Position numbers and translations under genes: made by a program. A stretch of DNA of 64,000 nt, taken from NCBI GenBank assembly GCA_001414345.1, contig LLCB01000222.1:1-64000 (forward strand), read 5' to 3'. Shown piece by piece: positions 33,809-45,212 of the stretch. The DNA comes from Hymenoscyphus infarciens (taxonomy: Eukaryota; Ascomycota; Leotiomycetes; Helotiales; Helotiaceae). Under the pieces are notes generated by a model that was given only the letters and a program-made list of their open reading frames with translations, ran no database searches and had not been told where the DNA came from. Every line of letters starts with the position of its first letter. Positions within the stretch are counted from its first letter, which is position 1.

Positions 33809-34170
33809 GATGGGATGGGATTTACAGCATTTCCAGTTGAGAAAAGGCTTGCAAAAAAATATGAAAATCGTCGAAAGTCCACATTGAGAGAAGAAGTCCG
33901 CTTCTGGCTTATAGTGAGGAGAAAATGATTTCAAATACCTAGTTGCCACCGCATTATATATCTCCGAGCCTAATTCTCTCAGCTACTTTTGAATAGCATC
34001 CGAAACATTTTAAAGCAATTTAGAGACTTATAGAATATCAACTTCAATCATTACCTCTTCAAAAGTCACTAGATCTCAGTCAATCGCTTAGTATAATCAT
34101 CAACGATAGAGAGCTAAACTGGGACTAATTGTCGAAGGATAATTTAGTTAAGTATCTTGGAATTGAAATG
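33809..34170. other. Intergenic flank, ending in the MITE's left target duplication
   Basis: About 360 bp without a gene. The last eight bases (34163-34170, TTGAAATG) form the left copy of the target-site duplication of the following element. Confidence 0.5.
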
Positions 34171-34650
34171 CAGCGAAATAGATCTCCCCGCCTCTCCTCG
34201 CCTAGCGTGCTAGCGTATCTAGGCTTACAACCCATCCTAGTCGAGGCACGGCGAGGCTTCTACTCAAGTTTGACAGGAGAGGAGAGGCTGGGCGAGGCTG
34301 GAAGTAGGGCGAGGATAAGGAAGGAGAAGTAAAAAAAGGGAGGAGATAAAGGAGGCTAGGCTAGGCTTAGGTGTTTTTAATTATAGAGTAGGTTCCACTT
34401 GTTCCACTAATGAACCCTAGCCGCAACCTCTTAATTTTATATACAACTCTAATAACTAACCTATAGACGTAACGCCTCCCGATCCAAGGCTTAGGAGGGC
34501 AAGGGAAGACGAGGAACAGCAAGGCGAATTAAACGATTTAATTTGCTCGGAGCAGGAGAGAGACGCCAGAAAGCACTAGAGTGAGGCGAGGACAGAGGAG
34601 TAAAGAGGCTTAAGGCGCAGTGCCAAGAGGCGGGGAGAGCTATTTCGCTG
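34171..34650. mobile_element. Non-autonomous hAT-like element (MITE), 480 bp
   Basis: The ends are 25-bp terminal inverted repeats (34171-34195 and 34626-34650) with one mismatch, beginning CAGCGAAATAG. The flanking octamers TTGAAATG (34163-34170) and TTTAAATG (34651-34658) match at seven of eight bases, an 8-bp target duplication. Ends starting CAG with an 8-bp duplication are typical of the hAT superfamily. The inside is 430 bp and has no transposase. Near both ends it carries repeated GCGAGG/CGAGGC motifs, as hAT subterminal binding sites often do. It must have moved with an enzyme encoded elsewhere. Confidence 0.82.
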
Positions 34651-34658
34651 TTTAAATG

Positions 34659-35270
34659 ACTTGATGATACTAAATGACCCACCCATGAAAACCAGAGTAT
34701 CTCAGAGAAGTTATCCACCAAATTTCCCGCCAACTACACTGTAAACTATAGCTACAAGGTACTATCTATGAACAGATCTTAAGCTCACGAGCATAGCTCT
34801 TAAAGTCATCTTTTAAGCAGGTGATTTCAGGTCATCGTTGCCGACACTCACATAAGCTGACCAACGGGAAATACCCAAGACACGGCTTACGATCGGGAAT
34901 CTGGGGTGCGGGGTAGTCGAGAAGCTCGATGTCACCCTACTCGGAGCTGAACACCCAAAGAAGAAGCTTCAATAACGGCCTCGCAGCATGCACACAAGAA
35001 AGATAACATAAAAAACAAGGCAAGAAGAATAATGAAGTGGAAGGAAGCAAAAGGGTAGTAGTGAAATCATGATAATAATTCTTTTCATAATGCAAGACCA
35101 GCCAGCGCAGTTCTCTAAACCGTTCGTTCCCTGGGTGAAAGATCTCTGTAAAATCCCCCTTAGGCTTTCAAACAAAAGGCCCTCGAAAAAAAACACCAAC
35201 CCGAAAGATTTCCAGAACCAAAGCCAACCTATTATCTATCGTAAAAAAGGGGTATGCATGTATTAAAAAT
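34659..35270. other. Intergenic, no gene seen
   Basis: About 0.6 kb between the MITE and the 3' end of the transporter. No frame with support. The last 250 bp is probably the transporter's 3' untranslated region. Confidence 0.4.
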
Positions 35271-36949
35271 CTACTCCTTCTTCTCAGGAACCACCTCCTC
35301 AATCTGCTGAGGAATAGCCTTTTCATCGCCCTCCTCAATATCCTTAGGGATGATCACCCCCGCCCCAGCAACAGGAGCCTCCTCAAATTTACGTCCCTTC
35401 TTCTCCGGCCCAAGCGCAACGGTGAAAATGATACCAAGAGCGATAATCGCAGTAGCGATAGCCATGACCGGGCCATAAGCCGGGACAGATGGCCCACCCT
35501 CATCTTTGACATTGATCTTCTCAGCGAGAGCGTTGACGATCTGGGCCGAGGGGGAGGAAATCATGTTTCCGAGCTGGTAGGTGATACCAGGGAAGGACGA
35601 TCGGAATGCAGCTGGGGCCAATTCGTTGAGGTGGATGGGGATGACTCCCCATGCTCCCTGGACGAAGAATTGGATGAGGAATCCGGTGGCGGAGAGGGAG
35701 TGTTCGCCGGATGGGAGGATCCAGGCGGGGATCATGAAGGCGGACATGAGGGCGGAACCGATCATGGCGCGGCGACGGCCCACGAATTGTGAGCAGTATC
35801 CGATGATGGTACCGCCAACGCAAGCACCGACTTTCATCCAGATGGAGGCTCTGCTAGCAGCGGCGTTGTCGAGTCCCTTGGCTTCACGCATGAAGGTGGT
35901 GTAAGAATCTTGGGAAGTGTGACTGTAAAAGTTGACTAGAATCTCGTTAGTCGCTTATCCAGGAAAAGGGGGGTTGATTTCTTACACCAGGTCATGAGAA
36001 TAACACAATACACAATCATCTTCCACTCCTTTCCCAGCATCTCCTTGGTTTCTCTCGCAAAAGCACCAACAGTGACACCCTTGTGCCCATTCTTCTTGGC
36101 CTCGAGGAATTGCTTGGACTCGGGGAAACAGATTCGGATAAGACCAATACCGATAGAACCACCAGCGGCAGCCCAGAAAACCGTCTTCCAAGAATCAGTC
36201 GCTCCTCCAACCCCCAAATTGGCGCACGCAGCCAAAACATAACCGAATGCATAACCTTGTTGCAGGATACCCGACATAAGACCTCTCGCATTGGCAGGGC
36301 AGTGCTCAAGAGCCATGGCAATGGCATTACCATAAACACCACCCATGAAAAGACCAAACAAACTTCGGACAGCCAAAAACTGTTGGAATGTGGTGCTGTA
36401 AATAGTGGCGATTTGAAGAAGACCAAGAACGATCATGTTGATGACCATAGGCCATTTTCGTCCAAACTTGTCCCCTGCGAGACCGAATAAAGCAGCGCCG
36501 ACTGAACGGAGGAGAAGTGTGAGAGTGATAGCTGTTGTGATATTGGTGTTGGATTGTTTGTAGTATTTGGCGAATTTGACGGTCTGAATCGACAGAGCGT
36601 GGAAATCGAAGGCATCTGCTGTCCAAGCGAAGAAACCGCAAACGAAAAAGAGCCACTTGAGAATGTAAGTATTTCTCTGGGTATGCAAATAATCGGTAGC
36701 CAAGTCTTGCCATCCAGAGCAAGACTGCGTTAGGATGGGGTAACTTACATCACGAGCGCTCAACTGTGCCAATAAAGATATGGGATTGACAAGCGGTTCT
36801 GGGCTCTGCCACTCTGTGTGCTCTTCTCCAAAATCATTGGTAACAACCACTCTTTGCTTCCAGATGAATAAATCCTTCAAGCTTTGCTTGGCGGTTGGCA
36901 AAATGCCCTTCGCAACAGGATCTGCTGGTTCGTAGGTGGTGGTAGACAT
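35271..36949 (-). CDS. MFS carboxylate permease (JEN/lactate-permease-like)
   Basis: Plasma-membrane proton symporter for monocarboxylates or dicarboxylates. Exons: 36749-36949, 35986-36676, 35271-35935; introns of 72 and 50 bp, 518 residues. The start MSTTTYEPADP at 36949 is preferred over an upstream in-frame ATG at 37105. The 72-bp intron could be read through in frame but would add a segment the family lacks. Visible features: FFAWTADAFDFHALS (JEN-like first span), LFGLAGDKFGRKWPM (MFS signature loop 2-3), RSLFGLFMGGVYGNA, GLMSGILQQGYAFGY, ESKQFLEAKK, FVQGAWGVIPIHLNEL, AFRSSFPGITYQLGN. The tail is acidic and cytosolic (IEEGDEK), where turnover control is usual in this family. Substrate not determined. 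Confidence 0.9.
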
Positions 36950-39900
36950 GTTAGTGCCGGCTAACCTCGATGTCTTTGGGAGAGAAAAAAGATAGATTAT
37001 TGAAAGCTTGACTCTGTAGGCGGCTGAAGGCGGCTGTGATTCCAAGGCGGTTGGCTGGTCTACCAAGAAGATCATCAAGCCAGAATAAAGGAAAGGACTT
37101 CTCAAGCTTTTATGTGTGACCCTCCGGGTAGTCTTCGGCTTGCCATTCGTGATGTGAATGGGCTTCTCCCCGAGAGGTTACCTTGGTTTGTACGCAGCCA
37201 AGACGGCCAAGAGTGAACATACGGACAGCCAAGGTTCTATCGTAACATGTCGCGTAAGCTTGCACTTGAAGTTTGGGTACCCCTCATCCCCCATACCCAA
37301 TTAAATCCCCGCCCAAGATAAACAAGTGTGTGCGGGGGGACCTTGGCATAGAAAGATGGCTACGGAAAAGGTCCGAGTTCATGAAGAGCAACAAGGTAAA
37401 CTTCACTTTGACAACCTTGACGACCACAACTCGGACTTCCTGCCGGCCTTAGAGTCTTCACGTCAAATCTTGTGTTTTTTGCTGCCGTCTAACGAAGCGA
37501 GTCTGAGCCAAGGTGAGTCGGTGAGTATCTTGCTCTTCACTTGCCTCTAGATTGGACCCATTGGTACGGTTTGACAGGAAGGAATCAACCTAGTTCGTTC
37601 TTCTGCAATGAAGCACGTGGGAAACTATCATACGACGTAGCGGGATATCATAACTTTTCCCACTCCGGAGAAGCTTGCAACATCGGTCACTGGGTGGTTG
37701 GTCTCCTTGACTGCAATGCGATAATTTATTATGAGAGATATAATGCGAAGAGTAATTGGAAAGCCATCAGCCCCGCAAGGAAGAGGAAAAGCGAGGCCAA
37801 GAGAGCTTCAATGATGTTGGCAGAAACAACGGTGAGCTTGATAATATGTGCCAATGCAACTAACTCCATATTAAAGTCTTGTTTCCAGACAGGAGGAGAA
37901 AATCGATCCAACAGAACATGAGAAAAAGCGCCCCAAAATGCCCCTCTCAATACATTTCTACGAAGCCTCCCTTTTATATCCAATGAAGGGCACATGCACA
38001 AAATCGCAAGAAGATTCGCATCTGTAATGCACAGTCTTGAAGTGATTCCCGGTTGTGATGGATTGGAATTTTTCTTTCATGCCCCGGCTTTTTCAGTGAG
38101 CCATACACCAAACAACCCCACGCCAAATGGCTCCCACAATTCACTGCGCTGGTATTAAAAGTGGCCATCAGGACACATCTTGCCACGTGTCTCAACAAAT
38201 TGACTTGGGAATAACTGCACTGTAACTAGTGACTTCCCAGTACTTGAAAAACTGGGCACAAGTGAATGTCCACGCTGTGGCAATGGTACACGAAAATCTA
38301 GATAAACAAAAAACACCTTTGCAACACGAATTCCAACAATCTAAAACTGGCAAGAAGCTACAAATCCACTAGTTGATCTTGGAAAACTGTGCCACTTGGC
38401 AACCTTCCCTCGATGCCTCCATGAATGACTCCATATGTGGGCCGGCAGCTGCAAGAGAACCAAGCAGTCTACATGTACGATCGCCGTTCATCACCAACAT
38501 CAGCAAGTCTCGACAGCGAAGAAAACATGCCATTCGGGAAAACTCTTCGGTCAAGATTGCTGAACTGGGTATTTCCATATCCTATTCAGAGCCTGCAGCT
38601 ATACGTGACAAAGAGTATGCCAGCAGATCAATGAAAGATCAGACGGGAACCATACAATCACCTGGAATTTTCTCGATCAAGATAGCCTCCTGCTCGTCAA
38701 AAGTTCGAGTTTGAAATTCCCCTAGATGCGAGATGTCGTTTTGTGCTTCTCATCAGCTGGTCCGATTTCAGACTTCTGAAATGCAAAGCGCAAAGACCAA
38801 GAGCAGACCGCTGTGGGCCATGCTGCCCAGTGATACGGAGATGCACAACTAGCTTTGATATGACAGGACACTTTCAATTGAGCCTCTCTGCCAATGTCAT
38901 CGGGTTCTTTCGAGCCGTTCTTGGAGTCTTGGACCCCGAAAAAGTCAATCACATGAGCGCATATAAACGATGAGCTTCATTGGTGTGATGATGTTTTGAG
39001 AGGCCCCATTCTCCGAAAGAAACTTTTCTACCCGCCACGCGGGAGCGCTCGGACAGCCAGTTGGTGGCGTAGAAAGATCCGATCTTTTGATCTTTTGATC
39101 TCAACAACTCCTGCAAGTGTTGTTTCTTGCCGACGGTTTGAGTCAAGCATGTTGAGCCGCAAGATTCGTGATTTGCAGGATAGATGCATCCAGAACCTGG
39201 GCAAAATCCCACCCTACACCAACCTCAATTTACCCCAATCCCCAGCTCTCCACTGACCCACTTGAGTCTTGATATTTCTTGGGGATTTTGGGGTGTTGGT
39301 ATGACAGACCTCGACTCATTGAATCATGGTCCCTGTATCCACAGATAGGGCCAGGAGCAAGAAACAGATCGGGGAAGACCAGAATGAGGAGGGAAGGGCA
39401 CGTGATGGTGTCTTGGCTGCAACAAATTCCGAGATTCTTGGGCGAGATCAAAGTGATAAGACAAACAACGCGCGTAGCAGAGAAAAATAGAAGGTCATGA
39501 CAGACAACAAGTGATGTGAGTACTCGGGACTTTTGAAGAGGCTCATGGCTTGTTCATCCCTCTTTTTACGACACTAATTCGCGCAGAAAAGATGCTCAAG
39601 ACCAGGCCATGAAGGGCAAGCTGATCATCTACCACGCCTCGCGTGTCTTGACTCTTATCCTCCCGTTGCCACGTCCAGAGATATGCATATGGACCGGTTG
39701 AGTTCTCCTCCACCAAAGAATGAGGCCATCGCCAATCGCCAAGTGGCGATTTGTGCCCTCGATCGAAACTCGGAAGGTGCGCGATGTTCCGCGTCGTGCC
39801 GATAATGTGTGCTAAAGTCGAAAAGGAGGGAGCTGGAGTCGTCATGATTCGGTGTGCCGGGTCGAGCGTGGCTAGTGCTCTGTACTCTTTCTTTGGTATA

Positions 39901-40198
39901 CGTTTTGTCAAGATTTCGAGCGGCTCGAAGTCGTGTTGAAGGGGAAGAGGAGAGAGGGAGAGAGGGAGGTTGACTTGCGACGATGTCGATGTTGATGGCC
40001 GAGCGAAGCGAAGCGGAAGACTACTGTCGCGAGGCAGTTGCAACTACCAAAACCCTCAACATGATATCAGATTTACTATCAAAGTTGCAATGCAAGTGCT
40101 ACTTCGTATCCCGGGCACCTGATAGATTGATTAGGTACTCTGTATTCAATTCTTCAGGTTGTCGCACTGTCGTATTCCCGCATCTCTATGATTCTGTC

Positions 40199-40275
40199 AT
40201 TATTCTCTCATTATTCTCTCATTATTCTCTCATTATTCTCCAATTACTCTCCCATTACTCTCTCATTACTCCCTC
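40199..40275. repeat. 11-bp tandem repeat, seven units
   Basis: The unit is ATTATTCTCTC. The first three units are exact, and the last four carry one to three changes (for example ATTACTCTCTC). It lies about 520 bp upstream of the GH17 start codon. Confidence 0.9.
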
Positions 40276-40659
40276 ATTCGCCACCACCAAACTCGGAATG
40301 TGCAAAGCGTTCTGTTATACACTGCATACCATTGATGCACGTCATTTATAAAAGAAGTGAGTTGTTCTGCAATGGAAATTGGGGTTCCCACCAAAACATC
40401 CCAGTCCTAGCGTAGCGCACTAAAAATAGCTCCGGTTCCTGCTTTTCCGCTTTTCCTCCTCCCCTCCTCCCTCGTAAAGACACCGTAAAGAAGTGGAAGC
40501 TTCCATAACCCTCCACTTGGATGACGTTGAGAAACCACGAACACGAGAAATCTTCTCCCGACGCAAGTGCGATTGGATTGGATCAGTCCACTATACCTAG
40601 GTAGGTAGGTAGAAAAAGGGGTGTTGCTGATGGTTTAAGTAGAACCGGCTGCCCGGAGA

Positions 40660-40740
40660 AGTCTTTCTGTCCTCACTCACACTCTTTCTCCCTTTCCCTT
40701 TCTTCTCCCCCTCTCCCTCTCCATCTCCCTTTCTCGAGTC
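40660..40740 (+). promoter_or_regulatory. CT-rich leader of the GH17 gene
   Basis: A long pyrimidine tract (TTCTCCCTTTCCC, CTCCCCCTCTCCCTCTCC) lies about 60-130 bp before the start codon. Such CT blocks usually mark the transcription start region of strongly expressed genes in filamentous fungi. Confidence 0.55.
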
Positions 40741-40796
40741 CTAACCACACCACACCACCACTCTCGTTAATACCTTAATTTTATATTTCCGTCAAT

Positions 40797-41737
40797 ATGA
40801 AGACCACCTCATACGCTTTGGCACTCGCTGCCTCCTTCTCCGGCGCAAACGCATACTGGAAGGGCTTCAACGCACAAGCGACCCTCGCCAACGGGGCTTG
40901 TAAGACACAGGCCGATTGGGAGCAAGATTTCAATGTCATGAAGGGTCTGCCAGGTGGATTCAGCAGCATTCGAGTGTACGCCTCCTCGGATTGCAACACC
41001 CTCGCCAACGCAGTTCCAGCCGCCATCAGCACCGGAGGTACGATCCTCGCATCAGTCTGGACCCAAGACGAGGGCCACTACGAAGCCGAAAAGCAAGCCC
41101 TCCTCTCGGCGGTGCAACAACATGGGGTTGGATGGCTCGTGGCCATCACCGTTGGAAGTGAGGATTTGTACCGCAAGGAGACCTCGGCCAGCACATTGGC
41201 CCAAAAGATCTACGATGTCCGAGGAATGATGACGACGGTCAATGGCGGATCTGCCATTGAAATTGGGCACGTCGATACCTGGACCGCTTGGGTTGATGGA
41301 GCAAACGAGGATGTTATCCGCGCATGCGATTTCGTCGGTACCGACGGCTATCCATACTTCCAAACCACCCAAAACAACCCAATCGACCAAGGTTCCAACC
41401 TCTTCTGGGAGTCGACCCAGGCCGTTCGCGATGTGGTCAACAGAGTTAAGCCAGGAGCCTGGGTCTGGATCACCGAGGTACCTTTTCTTTCCCAGAAAAC
41501 ACACGAGGAAGCATTTAAACTAATTTCCCAATCTAGTCCGGATGGCCCACTGCTGGTCCAACCGAAAACCAAGCCGTTCCAAGCGTCCAGAATGCCCAAC
41601 GATACTGGTCCGAGGTTGCATGTGCTGCCTTCGCCGCTGGCCACACCTTCTGGTACACCCTCCAAGATTTCGCGGCCAGCCCATCCTTCGGAGTCCTCGA
41701 TGCGAACTTCAACCCTATCTACAACTTGGCTTGTTAA
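40797..41737 (+). CDS. Secreted GH17 endo-1,3-beta-glucanase / glucanosyltransferase
   Basis: Acts on cell-wall beta-1,3-glucan, in wall remodelling. Exon 1 is 40797-41477 and exon 2 is 41537-41737; the 59-bp intron falls exactly after the nucleophile codon. Joined, the sequence reads WVWITE-SGWPTAGPTE, the GH17 signature. 293 residues with signal peptide MKTTSYALALAASFSGANA. The acid/base Glu122 is in ITVGSEDLY and the nucleophile is Glu227. FVGTDGYPYFQ and AAGHTFWYTLQD are further family segments. No Ser/Thr-rich tail or GPI signal, so it resembles the short Bgl2/Scw4-type wall enzymes. Confidence 0.92.
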
Positions 41738-43354
41738 GTGATGGCAATGGGATGGGTTTCACACGAGCATTGCGCGGTATAAGCATAACGGCCGAAACAT
41801 AGAATAGTAATCTTAATATTAATCAACCAATTTTATGGGACTCTGCTGTCTTTCCTGCTGTTGGAGGTTGACAATCATTCTCTTCCAACACCTTGCATTT
41901 CAATGCTTGTTTATCCCCACCATCACCTTTCTCACCTTCCCTGAAGAATTGCAAAAGCGCGAAAGGAATCTACTTGACATGCCTGCTTCTCACGGAGATT
42001 GCAGCGAACCCCAAACCCAACCCGACGCCCAGTCTCCCGGAAACCATCCCCGACTCGCGCTCAGTCCTCGAAACCTTTCCAAGCCAAGTTCAGACGAGTC
42101 GAGGCATTGATTTAGGTTTCGCAATGGTTCGCGGTTCGCGGTTCGCCTCGCCGGTTCCAGCCAGCTCCCTTTTTGACAGCTCTTGGCGGGGAGGTTGGGA
42201 TTGGGAGCCTGGGTTTTGTTTGGGTGGGTTTTTACTTCTGGGTCTGGATGTGAGAAAGAAAGTGTTTTCCTTGGTACTTAGTATAAAGGAGGTTGGAGCG
42301 GTTTTTAGTATATGCGTATGTTTGTTGTGGATTTGTTTTAGGGGAGGGGTTGGGTTGGTGTTGAGTCGGGGTGAGGTGAGGTGGAGAGGGGGTTCTTGGG
42401 GTTCTTGGGGTTCTTGGGGTTAGAGATGGGTTAGAGATGGAGTTTTTTTTCCAAGAGTTTGGAGGGGAGTGGGGTTTGGAGGGAGTTACTTGGTCGTTAT
42501 TTTTCATGGTGCTTGTGGTTAGGAGGAAAACTGGTCTCATTCGTGGGCGAGTTGCTGTCTTGATTAGGTAGGTCGTGGTCTTATTCTTAGCTCTCGAGTC
42601 TTAAATGGCTTCCTTCTATTGTATTGTATTGCTTTTTTCCGGCTGGAGTAATCGTTGGTCTCTCGACTGGTTTTTGGGGTTTTCTACTTACTATTCTACA
42701 CACTATTCTACGTACTATTCCCTCGTTCGCTACCTACTTCCTAGTACTCGTTTTATTGGAACTTGAGTGTGTATTTGAATCAACGTAGGAACATTTCCCT
42801 CCTTCGCGACCAATTGGATCATTCCAGCCCACCTTTTATATCCTCATCCAAAGAGATTTTTTGGGCACAAGAAGCTTGGTCATTCATTGTTCTCGGGCAC
42901 CTAAGCACCTGCCTCTCTCTTTTCAAAGATTGTGCAAAACCTTTAGCATAATTGAGACTTGGGGTACTATTAGAGATGGGCTAGGAGAAGTACAAACTTG
43001 GTTTCTTAATTCTCCTATGCATGCTTCTGAATAGATAGCTAGCTATGATTCTCCCAAGGTATGTTATATAATAAGATAAGATAGAAGAGTGTTGAGGAAT
43101 AAGAGCCGATCGATCCTCTCAAGTTAATTTTGTTTATAGCACTTTTACTTGATCTTACCTACCTTCTATAAAGAAGAAACTATAACGTATTGGAATATTC
43201 AGAGAACGAGAATTGTAAAAAAAGTACGGCTGGCTTGAATTATATGTCTCTCTTCATTCATTATTTTTGTCGCTTTATTAGGGGGTGATGATCAATAGAG
43301 CGGGTTTAGTAAAAAAAGGCTGGAGAATAAGTCTCAATTACTTTCTTTTTGTTA
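41738..43354. other. Intergenic, no supported gene; 9-bp repeat
   Basis: The 176-codon frame at 41893-42423 ends in a simple repeat and has no domain. A GGGGTTCTT repeat of about 3.5 units lies at 42388-42421. From about 42960 the DNA becomes AT-rich. Confidence 0.45.
42388..42421. repeat. 9-bp tandem repeat (GGGGTTCTT)
   Basis: Three exact units of GGGGTTCTT and a partial fourth occur in tandem in G-rich sequence downstream of the GH17 gene. Confidence 0.8.
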
Positions 43355-43834
43355 TAGTGAGTTGCGAGTTAAGCTTCCCTTTTGAGGATATTTTATAAAC
43401 CGTGCGTTTTTAGATTTTTTTTTTTACCTAGATACTCTTTCCTTCTTTCCTTCTTTACTTAATAATAACATATAGTATTATATCCTTAGGAATAGATAAT
43501 AAGAGCTCTATAATTCCTTTCTTACTCTATAAACTTTTTAGGAAGAAAACAGACACTTAGATATAAGGTCTTAGTAGAATTATAGAGGTATAAAAAAAAT
43601 TTATAAAAAGAGGGTTATCTAAGAATTAAGTTTAATCTTATTATACTTAGTTAGATAGAGTAATAAATAGAGAGGAGGTATAAGAAGATATAATAGTTCT
43701 TTCTAGCTAGGTCTATATCTTAAAGAGTACTTTAGGTTTCTGTTTTCTAAAATAAATAAAGAAAAAATAAATTTTCTAAAAACGCACGGTTTATAAAATA
43801 TCGTTAAAAGGGAAGCTTAACTCGTAACTCACAG
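43355..43834. mobile_element. Tc1/mariner-like MITE, 480 bp, with 58-bp inverted repeats
   Basis: The arms 43357-43414 and 43775-43832 are inverted copies of each other with three mismatches in 58 bp; both begin GTGAGTT and contain TTATAAACCGTGCG. TA dinucleotides flank the element two bases outside each arm (43353-43354 and 43835-43836), consistent with TA target duplication. The 360-bp centre is AT-rich and has no transposase. The two arms are far better preserved than the surrounding AT-rich DNA, so this may be a young insertion. Confidence 0.78.
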
Positions 43835-43878
43835 TACCGTGGCAATGTTGTTAGGTGTTATCGATGCATACATTTTAG

Positions 43879-44058
43879 ATCGTGGAGAGAGTAGCGAAGA
43901 CAAAGCCATTTCTAGGATTCGATGCGCCGCGATTGGAAGACATTCATGATCGTAAAGCCGACTCCAAGCTCACAAAAACCGACAAGGAGAGGCAGATCTA
44001 TGATCTGGCTGGGGAAATTTTGAGTGACGTTGAGAAGTATGCTAAAAAATTGAAGTGA
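43879..44058 (+). pseudogene. Decayed exon of an unrecognised gene
   Basis: After a TTTTAG acceptor-like site, 59 codons read IVERVAKTKPFLGF, then LEDIHDRKADSKLTKTD and QIYDLAGEILSDVEKYAKKL. The composition is typical of a helical soluble protein. A GTGAGT donor overlaps the end, followed by a TCGATAG acceptor. Upstream coding sequence is absent: an in-frame TAG lies directly before, and the MITE ends only about 45 bp away. The family is not recognised. I infer a truncated gene copy. Confidence 0.45.
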
Positions 44059-44656
44059 GTATGGGTTCTTCCACGAAATGGAGTGTCCGGAACTAACATT
44101 CTCGATAGCTAGGGAAGGTTCATTCTTTTTCTTATTTCAAACTCGACGGTTCTTGAGGGATGGGGTGTATATTATAATAAGTGAAAAAAGGAAGATGGGC
44201 TTTTTGTTTGTTTGCCCGTCATGTAAGCCATGATGTATGAGAAGCGCCAGTATATATTCAATAAAAGCGTCTGATTCTTATATATATTATGATTGTAATA
44301 CCTGGTTTCTTGCTTAGTGCTTAGTCCCCTAAATCTCAACTTCCCTCCCTACACTAACACTCTTTGCTTTTAACAACTATCTCTGTGAGCTTTAACTTCG
44401 TCTCATAACTCCATTTCTTAATATCAACCTACTTAAATAAACAGTGCTCTTCTTGTAGGGTTGCTCTCTAAGCAACTTAAACCGATCACTAAACTGCTGG
44501 ACATGTACTCATGAAAGTAAGAATGTTAAACTTTAAAAAGAGGGTAAAACAGAAGACATCTCCTTTACTATCTAATTGCTAGAAGTTAGGGTAAGTTGGT
44601 ACTATATAACCTCCTAGTTTTGCTAACGGAAGGTGTAAAGCTAAGGCGAAGTCGAA

Positions 44657-45212
44657 ATGTTGAAGTTTGCAAATACCTACAAAGAAGAACCAGATGAAAT
44701 AACCGATGAAGATGACGTGTAAGTTTGTTACTATAAGCTGATACTCTTGCTAAACTTAGCTGTCAAGTTCATACGTCGAAAATTCTAGCGAGAGGAAGAT
44801 GAAGACGACGATGATGATAGTGTTATAGTTTCTAGTAAAGTGAATAAAGAGATAGAGGGGGTTGAAGTTGAAGCTAAGGAAGGACCTAAAGCACACGAAA
44901 ACCAAGGCCTTGGAGCTCACCAAGTCGCTAAGTATGTGGGTATCTCATCCCGCTCAAAGCAAGAGACGCTGAGATTGCCAATAAAAGGAAGGCTTTTGCA
45001 GGACTAGAGGCTCGTTCCAAACAGGTAGATCTAGTCATTGCGACACTTCTTGGAGCCACCAATTCATCACTTGCGCGTGTCGAAGAAACCGACAAGTAAC
45101 AGGCCCTTTGCGGACTTCGAGATACGGCGATTGAAGTTTATACTTAAATTCTCAAAGATGACTTAAAGAGCCGCCATCCCCAGATTTCCGGCGAGGACAC
45201 CAGGGGAGGTAG
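44657..45212 (+). pseudogene. Decayed acidic coding relic with CAA-to-TAA-type stops
   Basis: The relic begins MLKFANTYKEEPDEITDEDD and continues, after a possible 77-bp intron, as REEDEDDDDDSVIVSSK, then an acidic/Lys-rich stretch. Near 44965 the coding pattern moves to the next frame: LKARDAEIANKRKAFAGLEA, RSKQVDLVIATLLGATNSS, LARVEETDK, TAA, QALCGLRDTAIEVYT, TAA, ILKDDLKSRHPQISGED. Both TAA codons sit where a Gln (CAA) would fit. The coding character across two stops and a frameshift shows a dead gene in a RIP-affected area. The original function is unknown. Confidence 0.55.

Larger units (their letters stand above)
36950..40796. other. Long intergenic region (3.8 kb) without a supported gene
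   Basis: Many frames of 60-166 codons occur on both strands and overlap one another. None has a recognised domain or a good splice chain. The best two are 37729-38001 (minus, hydrophobic C-terminal half) and 39543-40043 (minus, 166 codons), and neither is convincing. An 11-bp tandem array lies at 40199-40275. The last 140 bp is the CT-rich leader of the GH17 gene. Confidence 0.45.

Noticed and set aside
35936..37105. Longer transporter reading frame that starts at 37105 and reads through the 72-bp intron
   Set aside because: The extra N-terminal residues and the insert have no place in the permease family. The 36949 start and the GTAAGT-CAG intron give a normal protein.
37729..38001. Hydrophobic 90-codon frame on the minus strand
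   Set aside because: A possible membrane span, but it is short, has no splice partners and overlaps a 126-codon frame on the other strand.
39543..40043. 166-codon frame on the minus strand
   Set aside because: No recognised motif, no homologous pattern and a competing frame on the other strand. It could be a real orphan, but nothing supports it.
41893..42423. 176-codon frame downstream of GH17
   Set aside because: It has low-complexity content, ends inside a 9-bp repeat and has no splice or domain support.
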